DNA from: Adenanthera pavonina
Taxonomy: Eukaryota; Streptophyta; Magnoliopsida; Fabales; Fabaceae
DNA length: 64,000 nucleotides
Direction of reading: 5' to 3'
Assembly (NCBI GenBank): GCA_026686845.1
Contig: JAIVEN010000028.1
Location: forward strand, 2,309,001-2,373,000
Below the pieces are notes generated by a model. It searched no databases. It had not been told where the DNA came from and saw nothing but the letters and a program-made list of their open reading frames with translations. A program made the position numbers and the translations under genes. This document shows positions 10,986 to 22,219 of the stretch, one piece after another (position 1 is the first letter of the stretch; each line of letters starts with the position of its first letter).

Positions 10986-13066
10986 CCATTTTCCCATGTA
11001 TTAAAACACGACTAACTGATTGAATGCATCTAATTCACAGGTAAGTATATAAAGTACATATACTGTTTTTATACCATAAAATGAGTCAATTCACAAGTAT
11101 AGAAAAAAGCATCCAAGTGAAGCATCATTCATAATTCATAACGTGTATATAAAGTACATGTTTTTCATGAAAATTTATCAGGTCAAATCTGCCCAAGAAA
11201 GCTGCCATGCTTATCCCAAAAATTCTGATCTCATGTTTTTATTATAGCATATTCACAAGCCCCATAATAGAAACATTAGATTAGAATAGATATTCCACAA
11301 CACTATACAACCAACAAATGTTTAAAAAACCAAAACCAAATGTTGTGCAATATAGTGTTCAGCACACAGAAGGAAAACTTGAAACAGGAACATATATTTG
11401 CTCGTAATGTTCAGAATTAATACCAGAATACCATAATTACAGAATTGGATGTAAGCGAACAACACAAAAGGCCCACTAAGCACTTGAATCAGTTTGGATA
11501 ATGAATCAAGATCCCATTTGCACTAAAACATTAAAAATTTAAAGCCTTTTTCCCAAGCTATATAGTGATTAAGCCACATATAAAAATCGGAAACCCATAT
11601 ATAAGAACAGCTCAAAGAAAAACATAATAATAAAGATGTAAAGATGCAGTTACAACTCCAAATAGAAAACCATATTAAGAATAGCTCAGAGAAAAAACAA
11701 AATACCAAAAGGGGGCAGAAGTGAAAGCTTCACATATGTGAAACCAAATACCAAGACTAACCCAGCTATGAAAGCTTCAAAACAAAGATCAAAACACAGA
11801 GGGCAACGAATTTGCTAAGAACTATTTGCTTTTGTCCTATGCAATGGATTATCATAATTGCTAGTTCCTCACCAGCAAGATTTCACCATGAATCCTAGAT
11901 ATCATGAACCGAAAACATTAACAAATATCAAGACAAATGAAGCTGCAATCAAGTTGAACAAACGTAGACGTGCCATTATGAAAACATGAAGGTGCAATCA
12001 AGTTCAAGCCTACACAACCAGCTTTAGGTGATACCAACAAAACCTGAAAATTGGGTTTGATAAAAAAAATAGTTCAGTATTTATCATTATTATCTGACAA
12101 AAAAAAAACAAGAGGGGTATTCAAGTTCTCCCGCAGGAAACCCCACTTCAATGTCAAGAGTTCAGATTCCGAAAGTCTGCCATATTCTCTCTGAAACTCT
12201 TCATGTAATCACTATATAGCTGACTCAGACAAGCAATTTAAGCATGTAAAGAAAGCAAATTAACTATCCAAAACTAACGTGGGATGTTCATTTGTTTGAT
12301 TCCCATAAATTATTTCCAAAAAGAGAGCATAATCCATGCATGCAACGAATTTTAAAAAGCCAACCAAGAGAAGCAGGATCTTCTCAGTTTTAAAGCAATT
12401 GGTTACCAGCAAATGGCAATTGCCTTCCGAAATAACAACTTCCAACCAAAGTTAAATCTCTACTGCCAACACTTCCTCCCTGATCTCATGTTTGGGTTAT
12501 GTAATTTAGAATTCCAGGGTATTTCACATTCTTTGTTTGGATAAGCCTATTTAACTTTTTCTTGAACTTCGAATTTAGACCACAAAACAACTGATAAATT
12601 GATAAGATTAGAAGTTACACTTCATAAGTGATCAAGCATCAAAAAATATAATTTTCAAGTAATTTAAAATTTTGCCCAGACACAAATATGTAAGCATTTA
12701 CATATAAGTATATTAAACAGGATCCTCAATATGTAGTGCAACACAAGGTATAATAGAAGAGAGAAGACCGACAGAGCTTTTTAACATTGGAAGGTATTCG
12801 ACCACACATCCTTAGTCTATCTTTCTCCAGTTGCAAGTCAAGTATTTACTTTGTATAAAAGAGAATCCAAATTAAAACATATATACATGGATATTAGATT
12901 TGCAAATGAACATTGATTAATCACCACAAACACAGACACACACACACGTATTCCACCTATTTTGCTGGAAAATCAAATTCTTCCAAAATTACTTGACTGA
13001 AATATTCCAGTGATTTAATCATTCATCCACTCCTAATACAACAAAAAAAATTATGATAAAGTAATT

Positions 13067-15555
13067 TGTAACACCTCTCATGACTTTGTTTTGGCATTGT
13101 GTGCAGAACAGGAGGAAAGCAAGACGGAGGAAGGTTCAAGTGGAGTCTGAAAGAGCTTTACGTTGTGGCAAGAAGCAGAGCCACCTCGGTGATAGCAAGT
13201 CCAGTGGCGTTGTTTCAGTTGAAACATGGTGGAACCATGGCTGACTTATCTGAGGCTACGGCGAGACTCGGGTTTCTAGTTTAAATCAGAAACATTACAG
13301 ACAAACAAAAAGAAAGAAACGAAGGGAGCGACGGAGAAGAACGCGAGAGCTGTGCTAGGGTTCAAGATTTCTGGCCATTGGGAGTGATTTTCAGACCTTG
13401 GAAGCTTGGATTCATGTTGGCAAGTGATCCTTACTCCTCCCTCTCCATTTTCTTCGGTTTAAATTTGGGGTTTTTCGGTTATGAGTTGGGATTTCCGGTT
13501 TGGGACGAAATTCACCAATTGGAATGGATGATATAGGGTTAAGGATGTGTGTTTTGGTGTTCTTGTTGCTTGGATGTGAGTTTTGATGGATTTATGCATG
13601 ATTTAAGCTTAACCCTAGGTTGTTTTCGGTTAGGGCTCTAGGGAATCCAAAGTGTATACGGTTGAGTACTATTTGAATGGTCCTCAAGAGCTTATTAATG
13701 CATGAAAGGGGCGTTGGAACCTTGGGTTAGATTAAATTGGTTGAATTGTGATGTTTGGTTTAATGGTATATTGTGTTAATTGAAGAATATTGATATTGTG
13801 AAGGTTGTTTGATAGCCTGAGAGGGGTTCAAGCGTGTTGGCCAACTCAAGAAGTTTGTGGAATCGACGTGTGTGACATTGACACTTGAGGTAACCGGGTG
13901 ATTGTTTGTATCGTATTGTTTGTATTATATGATGTTACGTATATTTGAATATATATGCATGTTTCTTTTATACCACGATATAGATGTGTTTGCGTGTACT
14001 ATTTTCTATATATCGTGGTATGCACACAGCTAGATGATAATTATGATGATGATTAGAGATGATGATGTTGATTTGACATGACATGATGCATGCATGACAT
14101 TATGACATATGATAATGATGATTATATGATGATATAAGCATCACCACATGGCATTGTGAGATTGTGATATATGATGGATTGGGTGGTGATGACGATATGA
14201 TATGATATATGATGATATGAGATATGATTAGGGAGGATAAAGATAGGATCCATGTCGCTAAATTCTCCACTATGGCTAGCGAAACTAGGCGATAGTGGAC
14301 TGCACCTTCTCTAAATCACCACCAATTCGAGGTGGTCTAGGAGAAGGAGAGTCACAATCTGAGCACTAGTGTAACCTTTGGTCGGGTTGCATTAGTGTAA
14401 GGTGAGCTTGGTGATATCCCAGAATCATTCTTCACCAACTGTTGGAAGGAAGTTACCTATATGAAATGTCTTATTATGATGATAGCAAGTGGTTTTAACT
14501 GTGTGCGAGGGAGACATGCATTTCATTCATTTCACATTGCATTCATGGATCATATGAGATATATGTATATATATGTGTGTGTGGTTGTTCTCGATTACTG
14601 AGACATTGTCTCACACCCCTCTCCCATGAACTAAACTTTCAGGCGACGATTCTGGCTCTAGTCCTGAGAAGCCGAGAGAGTAGCATCGGATGTAGAAATA
14701 CTAGGTCTATTTAGTTTGTGTGTAATTTGGATATGTATCTTCTGCTAAGTAGGATAGAAGGTTTTGTAATGAATGTACGACATGGATGGATTGTTATGGA
14801 TGGATGTATGAATGGTTATGTATGTGAAATTATGTTGTATTGTGGTGTTTACATGGTTTTGGATGTTAGGAAGTTAGTATGGTGGTGTTTGTGAGCCTAG
14901 AGTGGATTTGGGCCTCGTTGGTATGTTTTAGGGCATGTAGCCCATTTTGTTAAATTGGGGTTTGAGGGGGTCAGATCTTAGAGGAGTGGTTCCTTTGAGG
15001 TGAAACTTCTTTGGATAAATTGGTTTGGGGGTTTTGGACCTGTATGAATGGTCTTTGAGTGACCATTTGCCTTTGGTGGCAATTGGAGATTGTTAGTGGT
15101 GAGTTTTTATCAATAAGTGGTCAAAACAGTGTCAGGGATCTAGAACTCCATATGGAGTTAGATTGAGTTGAAAGTGGTGTCTATGGATAGATTGGAACTA
15201 GATTGACTTGTAAGAGTCGAAATCAAGTCAATCGGAAGTCGAAGTATAAAGTTATGCACGTAAGAAGTTCGCTCTGATGTTAGAAATTTGCTAACATAGA
15301 AAACCAGCAAGGGATGTTGCGACACCAGGAAGCAGGCCGTAGAACCATGAAATCTAGTAGCATGGTGAGACAGGGGAGGTTTAGAGTCGCGGTGGTACTA
15401 TAGCGGTTGTGGCCCTAGCCCAGATTTTGATGTTGTTTGGTTCATTTCCGCTGTTTTGATGTTTTGGGAAGTTATTTTGAGATGTTTGGGTTGTGTTTTG
15501 TTGGTTTTTGAAGGTTTTGGTCAAGTCTAGAGGTAATTGGGAGTAGGTTGTTACA
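13067..15555 (+). mobile_element. Solo LTR (Gypsy-like), 2489 bp
   Basis: It begins TGTAACACC and ends GGTTGTTACA, with target duplication TAATT at 13062-13066 and 15556-15560. The duplicated segment at 36-42 kb has a single TAATT at 41567-41571 and no insertion, which proves both boundaries. It contains no gag-pol, primer-binding site or second LTR, so it is a solo LTR left by recombination. The inside holds simple GATGAT-type sequence (about 14030-14230) and a palindromic TGAGACATTGTCTCA near 14600. Confidence 0.9.
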
Positions 15556-16263
15556 TAATTCAAATACCTAAAAAAAATTTAAAATACCCCATCCAAACAC
15601 AGACAAACACCCAATGATTGTATCGTCTCTTAACAATGGAATTGGAGCTTTGCATATCTCCTGTGTGCTCATAACTAAAATTCTACACAAAATTCGTGCT
15701 TCAAGTTTGTCTAGTATGGCTACAGATTTTGTAGCCTTTTAAGACTGATGTCATAGATTATTGCACTCTTCAACAAACCCAATAAGGGCTAAATGGCATA
15801 ACAACCAAACCAGTAGTTAAAACTAAGATGATAACAACTAAACTAAATAATGTGTTTGTTTAGAAATCAACAAATTAGTGAATGCATATATATCATGATA
15901 AAAACATAAAAGCACGGGAGGTGACCAAGGCCAATTAAAGAACTTTTCTTACCGAGTACTGCAGTTAGCATTCATACTGTACATGTTTTCTTCTCTATGA
16001 CCTCAATATAATTGAAGAAAATGCTACTTCTTTATTCCCTTTACAGTCGGACATAGCTCTGCCCTTGATGATGTCTATCTAAAGCCAAAAAAAAAATGAC
16101 TAACCTCAAAGAAGATTAAAAATTCCAAGATTAAGGTGACAAACAATACATCCCCTGAAATTTAAGATAACAATGAATATAAATTAGTTTGCTATAGAAA
16201 TGTTATGACTTGACTCTGTCAAAGTGATTCATACAACCATCTTATTGTCTAATCATCAATTAT

Positions 16264-16343
16264 CTAAATATAAAAGCAAAATCAATTCCCATTATTCAAA
16301 GATATAAATATAAAAGCAAAATCAATTCCCACTGTTCAAAGAT
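16264..16343. repeat. Two tandem 40-bp units
   Basis: The string beginning TAAATATAAAAGCAAAATCA is repeated head to tail with two mismatches near its end (ATTATTC against ACTGTTC). It lies just past the end of the segmental duplication. Confidence 0.8.
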
Positions 16344-17399
16344 CTGTAGCATGAGTCCACAACTAATCTGATCTCATTTTTCTTTTTTTTTCTTTTTTTT
16401 GGTGGGGCCCACTGTCACATGTTCTCTTCTACAATTTTTTTACACTTTTTCTTTTCCTTTTATTTTTTTTATATCCACTTGCCATATTAATTGTATATTT
16501 GTATTAAATTTTACATAGAATTGATTTTAGTATAATTAATTTTTTTAAAACAATTTAAATTTGGATATTTTTACCTTGCAAATGATTTTGAAATTTTGAA
16601 TGAATCACTTTTAGATGGATAAGTAAAAATTCTAGATAAACAGTCCTTTTAAATAATTATTGAGAATGATAAGTGAAAGTTTTTTCATTTTTTAGAGATA
16701 AATCATTTTTTGGAGATAAATGATTATTGAGTCTAATTAATTAAGAAATTATTTCTAAACATTTTTCTCAATTTTTTCTGATTAATCAAAAAATCTATAT
16801 TAGTCTATATCTTAATTCTAATTCAAAATCTATATTAATACCTCTCTTATTATGTTGAATTTTCAATTTCCCTCTTTGATTATTTGTGAAGAAAAAAAAT
16901 AAGTGCATGTCTATTATTGCAAGGGAAAAAAAAGTACTATCTATTGTTATATCCCACACGTTGTGGCTCTAGAGTGGGACTCTTCCCTCCACCAATTCTC
17001 TTCTCAAAATTTGGAACAATACAATGGACAAAAACTTACAATTGAATTCAAATTTGAAAATTCAAAATTGAACATATCTGCTCCCTCACAAAGAATATCC
17101 ACTCCCTCTCACAAAAGAAGAAGTCAGGGATCACTCCTCTCTTATCGTCTCCTTTCTTTTCTTCTGCAAGAAGCCAAACCACAAGGGAGAACCAAAAGGA
17201 GAAGGACGAAGTAAGGCAGAGCAGCAGCAGAAGAATGAGTAGAAGCACTCCATTCAGAAGCTGAAACTCTCTTCTCCTTACACTGAACCCACTCGAAAGC
17301 TTCTTTGGTAAGCATTCAATTATCCTCATCAATTATTTTGATTCTTCTTCCCCATTTTTTACTTTTCATTTGCACAATTGTTACACGCTCATTCTTTGA
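16344..17399 (+). other. AT-rich spacer with possible 5' exon-like stretch
   Basis: Nothing coding is certain. Around 17100-17312 the base composition changes to CT/AG-rich, leader-like sequence that ends at a good donor (CTTCTTTG followed by GTAAGC at 17309). This might be a 5' UTR exon of a gene now disrupted by the LTR that follows, but no downstream coding exon is found. Confidence 0.25.
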
Positions 17400-18935
17400 T
17401 GTAACAATCATTATTAGACTGTCATGAACTTGGCCCCGAGCTAACATAAAGTGTACTTGATGATGTGTGTAAGACCAGAGGAAGGATCGAAATATGATGA
17501 ATTCAATATTTGGGATAAAGAAGGGGTCACATCGCGGCAAGATGCAGGCTGCCACAGTGAGACACGTGTGGCAACCTAAAAAATATATGGACCAAGAACA
17601 CTGGTGCCACGGCGAGTTTACTGGAGCTGCGATAAGCATCGAAAATTCTGTTTAAATCAAGATCATTTCAGTCAAACAGAAGAAGAGGAAACGAAGGGAA
17701 AGACGATGAAGCTATGTTAGGGCAGAGAAATCCGGCCAAGGGAAATCATTTTCGGGCTCTAGGAGCTTCAATCTTGGTTGGTAAGTGATCCCTAACTTTC
17801 CTTCCTCTCTTTTTTCTTCGGTTTTTGGTTTAGAATCGATGGGAGTATGTGAGTTTTCTAGTTGGGGGAAGAATTCACTGATTAAAATGCTTGATCTAGT
17901 GTTGTGGAAGTGTTATATAGTGTTAGGAAGCTTTGGGTTTGAGTTTTGGTTGGATGGTGATGGGTTTGAGTAAAACCTAGGTTGGAATTTGGAAAAAGAA
18001 GTGGAAATCCAAGATGTATGAGGAAGATTGGTATGTGGATGGTTGTTTAGAGTTTATTAGTATGTGTTTATGCCACCGGATCATGGGGTTAAGTTTAGTT
18101 GGTTGAGTTATGAGTTATGAATTGATATTGTGTTGCGTTAACTGAGAATATTATGGTATTATAGTGTATAATCGATCGATTAGAAGGGTGTGGCTTGTGA
18201 TTTGGTTGGCAATTCGAGGAGTTTATGGGATCTGCATGTGGTATTGATAACCTGAGGTAACCGGGTGTTTGTATTATATGATTATATATTGATATACATA
18301 TGTGTGTGTGTGTGTGTCTCCATTCATACCATGATATCATTATGTGTATGTGTATGGTTTTATTATATATCGTGGTATGTACATGGTTAAACAAGATAGT
18401 ATATGATATGAATATATGTATGTTGATATGACATGATGTGAATATATGATGATGATGTGATATTACATAATTACATATCATGACATTGAGATACATGATA
18501 ATGATGATGATTATATGATGATATGGCATGAATATCACCACATGACATTGTGAGATATATGGTGGATCGGGTGGTTATGACAATATGATATAGCCATATG
18601 AGGGAACTCAAAGTGGTTGTAGGCCTGGACAGATTGGTTGAGTCAAATAGGACTTGTATGAATAGTCATTGAGTGCTAAATTGTCTTCGGTGGCAAATGA
18701 AGGTGTTAAGTTATGAGCTTTAATAAAAAAGTGGCCAAAATGGTTTTGAGCATCTAAAATCCCCATATGGAGATGGATTGGAGTGAAATTGGAGTCTTTA
18801 GATAGATTGGGACAAGATTGATCTGTATGAGTTAGAATTAGGTCAATCAAAGATTGGAAGAAGAAGTTATGCATGGCTAAAGTTCGCCCCGAAACTGCGC
18901 AATTTTGCTGATATGGTATCAGTGAGGGCGCCCTT
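17400..18935 (+). mobile_element. Decayed and internally deleted copy of the same LTR family
   Basis: It starts TGTAACAATC and shares landmarks with 13067-15555 in the same order: the GATCATTTCAGTCAAACAGA-like block, TTGGTAAGTGATCC, GAGGTAACCGGGTG, the GATGAT-rich part, and finally the block around AGTTATGCA..TAAAGTTCGC. The section equivalent to about 14230-15020 is absent and the last 250 bp of the LTR are not recognisable. No target duplication was found. Confidence 0.7.
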
Positions 18936-20830
18936 ACAAGATATATAGTTCCCCTAATATTTCTCCACACTGAGATTCTATATAGAAATTGTAGAAAGAA
19001 AGATTACAGAATTGAAACTTTCTTTGAGAGTGAATAATATATTGAAGCTCACTCTAATGAGGTGGGTTTAACTTTGATGCTCACACAAAATGATTCAATT
19101 CATTGCAGCAGCATTTTGTCACATAAGTTACTTAAATTTGTTACCCATATGTTCATATGAAATTCTATTTAAATATTTGTGACTTAACTAATTGTTTGAT
19201 ATAAGATATATCCGTTAGACAAAAGTTCTAGTCGTTACTATACAAAAAGAGTCGTTCAACAACTACATTAAATGCATCTGACATATCAACATTCGAATTT
19301 TGGGACTCAACAGACGAATTTCGTAGAATTAGCATAGTTATGTATTTAATGTTGAATCTTGAAATTTGAATTTCAGCAGACAAAAATTGAACTTCGAGCT
19401 ATGATAAGAATTCCAAAGTTAACTCGAGACTTGAACATTTGAACTTTCATGTTGAATGTGCATCTGTTGGGTTTGAATAGTATCTTCAAGTTTTCACACT
19501 ACACTAGAAATTCGAATTTCAAAAATTGAAATTTGTCTATCAGATATTTGTTCCAACAGGACGTAAAAATTCTTACCTCGAAGTTCACACTTAGAGGCTT
19601 AAAATTTATCTGTTAGAGGCTATAACTTTGAGCTTACTTTGACCTTCATCACTAGTCAAAATTTCAACTAAATTTTATGCGAATTTTACACACTTTCACT
19701 AACTATTTTTAACCTGAAATTCGAATGTCAGAACCAAAATTCATCTGTAAGAGATTAAACCCTTGTAACTTTAAACTTTAACAAGAAAAATGTAAATTTT
19801 GCACAAAATAAATATGAATCATAAGCAAAATTTGTCTGTTAGCCTAAAATGTTTAAATTTAACAAGCTTAAACTCATACTAACATTCATATTTATTTAAT
19901 CTAACTCATTTAAAATATATGATAATAAAATTAAGTAAATTTCAAAGATTAAAACACCTCAAGACCTATGTGAAAGCAAAATATACCTAATAGTTAGTTC
20001 TTGAAAAATTAAACTCCACTTTCACTTGGTCATTCCATTATTGGTATGTTCCCTTATGATCTTCAATTTTTGGAACATCATTTCTCTTCTTCTTTTTTGA
20101 GTGAGGCATGATGTTGACTTTCTTTTCTTTATTCTAATATTCACTCTTGTTTCTTAGACAATCCTATATTTAATATATTACACTTACAAACTAAGTAATT
20201 AATCCAATTTATATATCTAATTTGTATTATAAAGTATAAAAGCACAGTAGATATATTAGTATATAGCATTATATATGCATTATAAATACAATTAAATATT
20301 TGCCAATACACATTTAATTTTTTTAGGAATAACATGTATGTTAGACAAATATAATGCATTTGTTTCTTATTACTTTACATTTGTTATCATCATAACTTAT
20401 ATTATATTAAATTTAACAACTTAAACACATATTTCATTGTGAGAATGTCACTTAGGGATATAAAAATTCTTAAATGATAAAAAAAGATTATGGTCCTAAA
20501 CTTAATAAAATTTAATTATTAAATTATCTAAAGATCTTTTTTGGAATGACAATGATAAATAACTGAAGATTACTGTCAAAATCTAGGTGTAAGAATGTCA
20601 AATCTTTAAAGTTAAGTGTCAAATAATATGGTTTGACCGTTATAAAATGATGGAAAATTAGTGTTAAATTCTTGAATGATAATGTTAAATAATTGATGAG
20701 AAGTATAAAAAATTAAAAATAAAACTTTTAATTTTAAAAATCTGAAGCACCAAAAATTAAATATTTAACATTTATCTTTCAGCTATTTAATATTAATATT
20801 GTATGAAAGATATTTAGATAATTTAATAAT
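18936..20830. other. AT-rich spacer
   Basis: No gene is visible. Between about 19290 and 19760 short strings such as TTCGAATTT and TGAAATTCGAA recur in both orientations, suggesting a worn repeat. I cannot assign a family. Confidence 0.4.
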
Positions 20831-20839
20831 TAAATTTTT

Positions 20840-21000
20840 CTAATAGTAATATGTTCCATCTAAGTCTTCCTGTTACTTTTTCGGTGTTCAAATTTTGTCG
20901 ACTTTTGTTGCTACCTGTGACGCCACCATCTAATCGTAATCACACATCATTGCACAACGCATTTTCCACCGCCCTTCCTAATTGATAGTTCATTTAATAA
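20840..21000 (+). repeat. Upstream repeat of microprotein gene region, copy 1
   Basis: The sequence around CTTCCTGTTACTT, GTGACGCCACCATCTAATCGTAATC and CACCGCCCTTCCT recurs with changes at 23395-23640 and, more weakly, at 25430-25610. It appears only in the microprotein interval, so it probably marks old tandem duplication of that locus. Confidence 0.6.
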
Positions 21001-21635
21001 TGAAAATATAGTACAACTTTTCATTAAATATAATCAAAAAGGTTAAAAGGGGTTTAAAATTAAAAACCTTCCACGCGGAGAAAGAAAGACTCCCCTTATT
21101 CGAGGTTTTTGTTTTATATTGGAAAAATTCTACTTAAGTACCTAAAAAGTTAATATTTCCAAAAAAAAATCTAAAGCTTATTTAATTATCATAATGTACC
21201 TAAATATCTAATTAGAAATATTTTTTAACATAAATTACTTTTGACCATGAAGTGAGGGATGAAAATATATGAAAATTAATTGTAAGTATATGATGATCAC
21301 TTCGAAATCTACTGAGTAGTGGTAGATTAGAGACCAAATGAAGCATATAGTTAGATAGTCATTTCAAAATGAGCATCATGTATTTATAACTGATTCACAT
21401 ATATTTATAAATTAAATAATATTTTTGATGAATTTAATTAGGAGTAAAAGAAACATTTCATATAAACAAATATTTTCAATTAGGGCCAAAGATATTTTAT
21501 GAAAATTAGGTAAGTTTAATATATGTTTTTAAAAATATTAAATTTTTGAGGTATTTAAATGAAAATTTCTCTTTATAGTTTTGTTATTAAAAAGAGAGAG
21601 AGAAGACGAATGAAGACTCTCATGAGCGATATCTA

Positions 21636-21695
21636 GATCGACACATATTGGAATCCGACAAGGACGTGCACGTCAAGCAAAAGGCAGTTCCGTAC
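21636..21695 (+). promoter_or_regulatory. Conserved upstream box of microprotein gene 1
   Basis: The string pattern GATCGACAC, AATCCGACAAG, CATCAAGC-like and GCAGTTCC occurs here, at 26221-26287 and at 32061-32127. In the other two copies the core is GACACGTCAT, that is ATGACGTGTC on the other strand, an ACGT-core bZIP-type site. In this copy that core is degenerate (GACACATATT), but an ACGTGCACGT string lies within it. It sits about 190-245 bp upstream of the start codon. Confidence 0.5.
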
Positions 21696-21835
21696 ATTTA
21701 CTAATAATTTATAAGGATTAATGATTAACTGTATAATAATAAACTACAGGGCAAGTGTTTGAAAAAACAAAATTTTAGGGACTAAAATAAAAATAGGCAT
21801 AAATTTCAGGGACCATAGGATTAAAGTCTTGCGGA

Positions 21836-21843
21836 TATATATA
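21836..21843 (+). promoter_or_regulatory. TATA box of microprotein gene 1
   Basis: TATATATA followed by CCCACACACAGA lies 45 bp before the start codon. Gene 2 has TATATA plus the same ACCCACACA context 44 bp before its start, so the core promoter and the very short leader (ending GTAGAAG just before ATG) are conserved. Confidence 0.65.
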
Positions 21844-21880
21844 CCCACACACAGAATGAAGGGGTTTCACAAGTAGAAGA

Positions 21881-22219
21881 ATGGATTGGTTTGAGATAAT
21901 TAAGAATTGGTTTGAGAGCATTGAAAATACGGATTGGTTTGAGATCGCAAAGGATTGGTTCGAGAGCACCAAAAATTGGTTGGAAGAGGTCATCAGATCT
22001 GATTCTGGTTATTTTGTTGTAGGAGGAGCCCTTCTTCTTCTTCTTCTTCTTGTCTTCTTTGTCTGTCGACGATGCAGACGCTGTTGCTGCTGCTGTTGTG
22101 GATCGAGGCGCAGGAAAACCATGAAAGCTCCTGGTAAGAAGGGGCACATCATGTTCAGAGACGACTTTGAACCTGACCCTCAAGCCTACTTTCATAACCT
22201 GCGCAACAATTATCCATGA
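21881..22219 (+). CDS. KTMKAPG-family small membrane-anchored protein 1 (112 aa)
   Basis: I do not know a characterised homologue, although similar small plant proteins with a (K)MKAPG and YFR.LR C-terminus probably exist as unknowns. Seen: an N-terminal repeat of W-F/L-E units with Trp at 3, 10, 19, 26 and 33 (spacing 7, 9, 7, 7); a leucine-rich hydrophobic segment at about 43-61; a run of eight cysteines among arginines (62-73), a possible palmitoylation or metal site; then RKTMKAPG (78-85), RDDF (93-96) and YFHNLR (103-108). The basic residues after the membrane segment predict a cytosolic C-terminus. There is no intron. Two paralogues on the same strand at 28411 and 32243 and the shared promoter make it a real gene despite its length. 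Function is unknown. Confidence 0.8.
   Translation: MDWFEIIKNWFESIENTDWFEIAKDWFESTKNWLEEVIRSDSGYFVVGGALLLLLLLVFFVCRRCRRCCCCCCGSRRRKTMKAPGKKGHIMFRDDFEPDPQAYFHNLRNNYP

Larger units (their letters stand above)
7833..16252. repeat. Segmental duplication copy A (excluding the inserted LTR)
   Basis: The segment matches 36338-42262 in the same order and orientation, with small indels and substitutions; the insertion at 13067-15560 is absent from copy B. No intact gene is visible in either copy, and open frames that appear in both are broken by indels between them. Some minus-strand stretches look like old exons (see 10866-10985). Confidence 0.85.

Noticed and set aside
15630..15780. Possible ARF B3-end motif (ARILCR) on the minus strand
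   Set aside because: Only about six residues fit and the flanking frame has stops in both copies, so chance is the simpler explanation.
17048..17639. Minus-strand frames around the CT-rich stretch
   Set aside because: The low-complexity Leu/Phe run is a by-product of the CT-rich leader-like sequence on the plus strand.
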